A DNA stretch of 64,000 nucleotides, from NCBI GenBank assembly GCA_035079385.1, contig JAVHKY010000071.1, positions 183,501-247,500 of the forward strand, in the 5' to 3' direction. The stretch is from Aspidiotus rigidus (Eukaryota > Arthropoda > Insecta > Hemiptera > Diaspididae). The translations under genes were made by a program, and so were the position numbers. Below the pieces are notes generated by a model. It saw nothing but the letters and a program-made list of their open reading frames with translations. It did no database searches and had not been told where the DNA came from. Below are positions 59,578 to 64,000 of this stretch, in pieces (positions within the stretch are counted from its first letter, which is position 1; each line of letters starts with the position of its first letter).

Positions 59578-59872
59578 GAGTTCGGTATTTCGTACAATGC
59601 GCTAATTTCCTTCCTGCAATTCCGTAGGCAGTACACTCGTACGACAATATGAACGTTGCACCAATATTCATAAGTATTTTACAATACCTACGTACATATC
59701 TCTTATAGTTCGTCACAGAATTTTTTAAATTCTGTAGCAAAAATAGTACCACTGGCAAGATAATCTTTTGCAATGATATACGTAATTTAGCTGGGGCGGA
59801 CATACTCGTATTTGGAGGGGAGCAGATCGAAAAGAATATAGTTTTCTATAGTTGGATGTTTTCGGGTCTCAC

Positions 59873-59903
59873 CTTTGTGGTCAATAAGTCGTGTACGATC
59901 ATC
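59873..59903 (-). CDS. Myo15: Myosin XV microexon, 31 bp
   Basis: The acceptor is CTTGTTCTAG, the donor GTGAGA. It encodes DDRTRLIDHK and leaves one G that completes Gly with the exon at 50623. It enters in phase 0. Its small size means the call rests on splice borders and phase. Confidence 0.78.
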
Positions 59904-60096
59904 CTAGAACAAGCAAACAAAATTCACTCTTAACAGTTAACGAAGAAACTATAAATCAACTCTTATGTACGCTATAACTCAATTTGAATGTCAAGCTTGA
60001 AAAAGAGAGAGAAAAAGGTAGACAGGATAAATTACATAGGTAGGCATAAGAAAATTTAGAAATTTCAAAAAATGAAAAAAACAATGCTCAGCTCAC

Positions 60097-60262
60097 CATG
60101 CGTGATTTTTCTGACGGACCAGCTTCTCTCAGGAAGGCATTCAGCATAGCGTAGATTTGACGGGAGCGATTCGAGTATATGGAGAAACATTCACCCGAAA
60201 TTAAAATAACCTCTAGTGAACTGCCTCCTTTACTTGTCTCCACCTCATTAATTTCTTCCAAT
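60097..60262 (-). CDS. Myo15: Myosin XV exon: end of upstream FERM/PH-like lobe
   Basis: The acceptor is TTTATTTCAG, the donor GTGAGC. The 166 bp encode LEEINEVETSKGGSSLEVIL, SGECFSIYSNRSRQIYAMLN and AFLREAGPSEKSRM: beta strands ending in a helix, as in the F3/PH-like lobe preceding the second MyTH4. The first base completes a codon from an exon outside the visible set; the exit phase is 0. It is the most 5' exon I can support. Confidence 0.85.
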
Positions 60263-60904
60263 CTGAAATAAAATAAGTGTAATCAGCTTCATGTTTGAAA
60301 CCTATTACGCGTATTGCAGCCAGCTGAAAGTCAAAAGCCATCAAAAGCCGAATTCAGCTGAATTTTTACTTATAAGAGAGCTTCATTTAAGGGTGTGCTT
60401 CACTCGTGCAAATACGCACACGTAAAACATATAGTATCCAAAAAAGTTTCTCAATGCACGAATTTTTAACGGATTTTTCTGATTGTTTGAAATATTCTTC
60501 AGAAAGATCCGATTAGAGGCGCTATACTTTTGATTGAACCTTGAAATTGGCAAAAGTTGGTCTACTTTCCAAGACAGAGTAAAATTTTTTTGGAAACAAA
60601 ATCCAGCATTCTTTTCTTATAGCTCATAGCATTGAATCTTTCTGTACATTTCCAAAGATTGAGAAGATTCGTCGGAAAATAGAGCTTCAAACAACTTCTT
60701 GCGGAGTCATTCCTTACGAGGACTAGCCACGCACGCCCGACAAGCGTCGCGTAGTGATTGCTGGTATACGCCAAACCATGCAGGGTATTTTGGGAGGGAG
60801 AGTAAGCGACCCATGCGTCATCATTCAACAAGCGACCAAAGACCAAACAACACTCTTAAAACTTTGTAAACCAAAAACAAAAACAAGTCAATTTTTACCA
60901 ACTT

Positions 60905-61540
60905 TTTAAGAAGGTATTGCATTCTTGCGCATGGTGGAATTTATATGTTTTCTCGGCGTTTCAAAGAGTGTGGATTGCGATTTTAACATTAGCTTAATTT
61001 CTACAGTGTGTACTTTTATTTGTGCGCGAATGTTCTCGGTTGGTATTGGGTCGATTTATATGAAATCGAGAATTAGGTATTGAAGTTTTATGTTTGCAGT
61101 TTTTGAGATTTTTCTATTTTAATTTAGAAAAATTCGGAGCGGGGTAAGTCGAACGTCAGTTCGTTAACCATTCCGCGTTGAAAAGGATGAATGTTGCTAA
61201 ATACGAGTAAAATGAAGAGTGTTTGTTACCGACAGTCTTGCGCGTGGTGGAATTTTTGGCGTGGGATATGACGTTTTCTCGGCGTTTCAGTGTGTCTGGA
61301 TTGCGATTTTAACATTGCCTCAAATTCATAGATACGTACTATGTATTTTTTGTGCGCAAAAAGGTCTTTTTCTGAGAAGGGAAAGAGGGTTGTAAGTCGT
61401 GTATTACAAGTATCAATACACGAGATTGAATACTTATTAAAAAATAATGCTTGACAAGTTTTGCAAATGAACTTGTATCGGAAAACGATGTCATTTTGCC
61501 GTTTGCCGTTGCTAACAAATGATTTCATTTTCATCTCCTT
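60905..61540. repeat. Tandem pair of dispersed-repeat units
   Basis: TTGCGCATGGTGGAATTT...TTCTCGGCGTTTCA...GGATTGCGATTTTAACATT occurs at 60925-60990 and again at 61238-61315. 60905-61230 is also the inverse of 48150-48480. Confidence 0.75.
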
Positions 61541-61689
61541 CAACGTGAATACATAAATAGTTTTTTTATTTTTGATGATTGAAAATTTTTGACAAATATT
61601 CCATTCATTGAAGCGGGAGGGGGAGGGGGTATTTGGTTGTGGATAACTGATATAGAAGAGTGAATGAAAGTAATATGTACTTAGAAAGC

Positions 61690-61862
61690 TTTGAAAATGG
61701 GCTCATTTTGGAAGACGAAGTTTTTATTTGCTGTTGGAAACGAAAAAGATTGAGTTATTTATGGTGTAGCCAATAATGACGAACAGAACGGAAAAAAGAA
61801 GTACAGATGTAGGAGAATAAGATAGGGAAAGTCGGTTTTGCTTTCGCGCTGCGAGAGCTTTT
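61690..61862 (-). repeat. Right arm of the intronic inverted repeat
   Basis: It pairs with 59407-59577 across about 2.1 kb that holds the exons at 59873 and 60097. Confidence 0.82.
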
Positions 61863-62905
61863 TTTTTTTTATTTTCTTCATTTTAAAAAGCTTTTCTGAT
61901 TTCTGCAAAATGTGGAAATTTACTGCTTTAGTGTTCAAATTTCCCGCTCTATAGGCCAGACTTGTTTTGCCAAAGATTTAACGAACTAAGAAAGAATGGT
62001 TCTGGTCCAGTTCAGCTGTTTAGCCCTTCAGCATAGGAGCCTGCGCAGTGCAGTCATCCAAGGAAGTTGAACATAAACTGGAGATTATCTTCCACAAGTA
62101 TGAAAAAGTTCTCGTCTTTTCATATCATTGATCGGCCAAAAATCAACTGAATCAAGCCAACTGAATTAAGCTGAAAGCCAACATAATTATTTTTTAAGGC
62201 AAAGCTTAAAAGCCGAAAGCCAAAGTTGAAATCTTTAAATGCAATATTCTGCCTAATTAGCGAGATTCAGCTTTTACGGCTCTGTATGCACTCATATTTT
62301 GAGAATTACTCAAGAACCACTCGTTCAATTGACCAAAATAATATGGCAATAACATCAAATACTTTTTTTGCGTAATGCAACAATATGAAGATAATAAAAT
62401 TGATATTTTCCGAGAAACGACACTAAGAAATTTGAAGAAAATTGACGATTACTCAAGTACTCATCCAATCTAACAAAAACAATACACATTTCTCAACTTC
62501 AGATAATTCACTACAGCTTGACCAAAATTTAGGAGAATTCAACCAATACCTGAATTTTCAGTCGAAAAGTCAGTCGGTAAAAATAAAAACAAAATTGTAG
62601 GTACGATATACTGCCATGAAAATTGAACATGGACAGGCAGACGAACCTACTATAAACTAAAAGAATTGAACGTCGTCCGTCTGAAGGACGGGTATTTCAG
62701 TTTGTACTTATGAGGCATTTGAGAACAGGAAGTGGCGCGGCGGTTCAAGGTTGTGATTTGTTCTTCCCAGAATGAGACATCGCTGAAACACTCGAGTCAT
62801 CGACTCCAAACACGAAATTAAACTATGCATTTTTAGTGCGCGATGAACTTGGTTTTCTGTTCATTGATGTGTTTATTCATGAAAGGATTTTTAAAAAATT
62901 CCTAA
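61863..62905. other. Intron or gene-flank sequence without recognised genes
   Basis: It contains an inverted ACCGACTTTTC-family end near 62560. No exon in phase with 60262 was found. Confidence 0.4.
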
Positions 62906-62909
62906 CATA

Positions 62910-63329
62910 ATGAAATACGACCATTATTTCCATTTCAATAGCGATTGGATTTGGAAAGTGAAGTGCAAAGAAAGTGCGGATGGCCCTGCGACCAAGTTCT
63001 CCCTCTTCCACCCAAAAGACGGTATTCCAAATTACAAGGAATTTGAAAAAGTTCAGCCAGAGGGCTTATCGAACGCTACTTCGTACAATAAAATACGTCC
63101 GTATTGTTCGGAAGTGACTGAAGATATGATCATTACGTCCTCAACCTCTAGCTTAGTCATTGGATACGGCATCACAGACGGTAACTTTTAAACATGAACT
63201 TGATCCAAAGAAAATAGAAGAGGATAATTCTAAAATCGTTGATGACCCTGACGGTGAACCTAGTACAATATTTGTTAGAGAAGAACCGTTGCTTGCAAAA
63301 TCTGGAAAAAATGAAAATACGGGTACCTA
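62910..63329 (+). pseudogene. Unrecognised broken ORF
   Basis: The 93-residue frame (MKYDHYFHFNSDWIWKV...) ends at 63191. A shift of one base continues as VTFKHELDPKKIEEDNSKIV and an acidic stretch to about 63329. Codon usage and composition look protein-like, but I do not recognise the family. It may be the remnant of another transposon protein. Confidence 0.35.
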
Positions 63330-64000
63330 ATATTATGGTGGTAGAGGGCGGTCATGTAAGAATCTCTAAAATGATGTCAATCGCTCCTTCGAGCCGTCAG
63401 TGAAAAGGAAACGAGGTCGCTCGAACCATGATGTCGAGTAGAAATAACGTCGACTCCAATTATATATTAGATTTTCAACAACTGTTTTTTCAGCAGTGAA
63501 TCACGTAATTTATACTAGTACTATTTTATGTACCTACGTTTTTATTTCCTACCACGTTCTGAACTTTCGTTCTTTTTCGTTTTTATGCTATTTTTGTAAT
63601 TTTGTATAGAAATTCGTTTGTTATTCGTCAAAAAGATATCAGCAAAGAGACTTCAACTGCATATTCATTCTGATTCCTATGTCGTCTCTTTTTTTAAGAA
63701 TTTTCTACATGGTTTGTATTACTTTTCAATTTTCTGGTCTTCGAATAAATCGTTCACTTGGTTCTTTGATAGTATCTACTATTGTTCTTTTTTTCAAAAA
63801 ACAATAAAGAATAGTTCATTCAAACTAGGGGTAAACAAATAGGTACAATCATACAAACAAAAACCGAAATAAGCCTTCTACTTTTTCGCATTTGTTTTCT
63901 AAGAACAGAAGATTAGGATTTTCTAGGTGTGTTGATACTAAATTTTACAGGATTACAATATTCTTACTACAGTCTACGGCTCTTCCATTGGGTGATCTCT
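63330..64000. other. AT-rich sequence to the window end
   Basis: No exon, repeat family or RNA gene was recognised. Confidence 0.45.

Overview
The window is nuclear DNA of an arthropod, most likely an insect: AT-rich, intron-containing, full of microsatellites and several retrotransposon clades (Dong/R4, R1, CR1/Jockey, Penelope, Ty3/gypsy) plus hAT, Mutator-like and other TIR elements. Nothing prokaryotic is seen. The exact order cannot be read from sequence alone.

The one host gene I can support is on the minus strand: the 3' half of an unconventional myosin XV (the insect orthologue is Myo10A/Sisyphus). Twelve exons run from 60262 down to 13955. All have GT-AG borders and join in phase into about 598 codons: end of an upstream FERM/PH-like lobe, a linker, the C-terminal MyTH4 domain, and the C-terminal FERM domain. 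The motor, neck and first MyTH4 lie beyond 64000. The last short exon was not found.

The 46 kb between first and last visible exon is almost all introns packed with mobile DNA. From right to left: a TIR element with a cysteine-rich integrase-like tail (56.4-58.3 kb) that holds a nested SWIM/Mutator-like element; a 5'-truncated Jockey-like LINE (53.0-55.5 kb) inside an older repeat that has a second inverted copy at 41-44.7 kb; a TIR element at 48.8-49.9 kb; large CA and CT microsatellites; a hAT MITE (42.7-43.3 kb); a FLYWCH-like remnant; a second cysteine-tail TIR element (39.3-40.4 kb); a nearly full-length CR1/Jockey-type LINE (33.85-38.07 kb); tRNA-derived sequences; a Penelope fragment; an R1-clade LINE end; and a young Ty3/gypsy element (22.6-27.7 kb) with 99% identical LTRs, a tRNA-Trp primer site and 4-bp target duplications.

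Left of the last exon is a nested cluster. A Dong-like R4 LINE sits in a TAA microsatellite (3760-11127). Its reverse transcriptase is split between motifs B and C by a Penelope-like element whose two partial copies form a 1-kb inverted repeat, with a 14-bp target duplication. An older, 5'-truncated R4 copy follows to about 12.2 kb, and a hAT MITE with perfect 8-bp duplications opens the window.

No mobile element here has a fully open coding region. The myosin exons are the only coding sequence that looks under selection. The most unusual signals are the small TIR elements that keep only the cysteine-rich C-terminal end of a transposase or integrase, intronic inverted repeats bracketing two myosin exons, and a seven-site TGACGTCA array beside the gypsy element.
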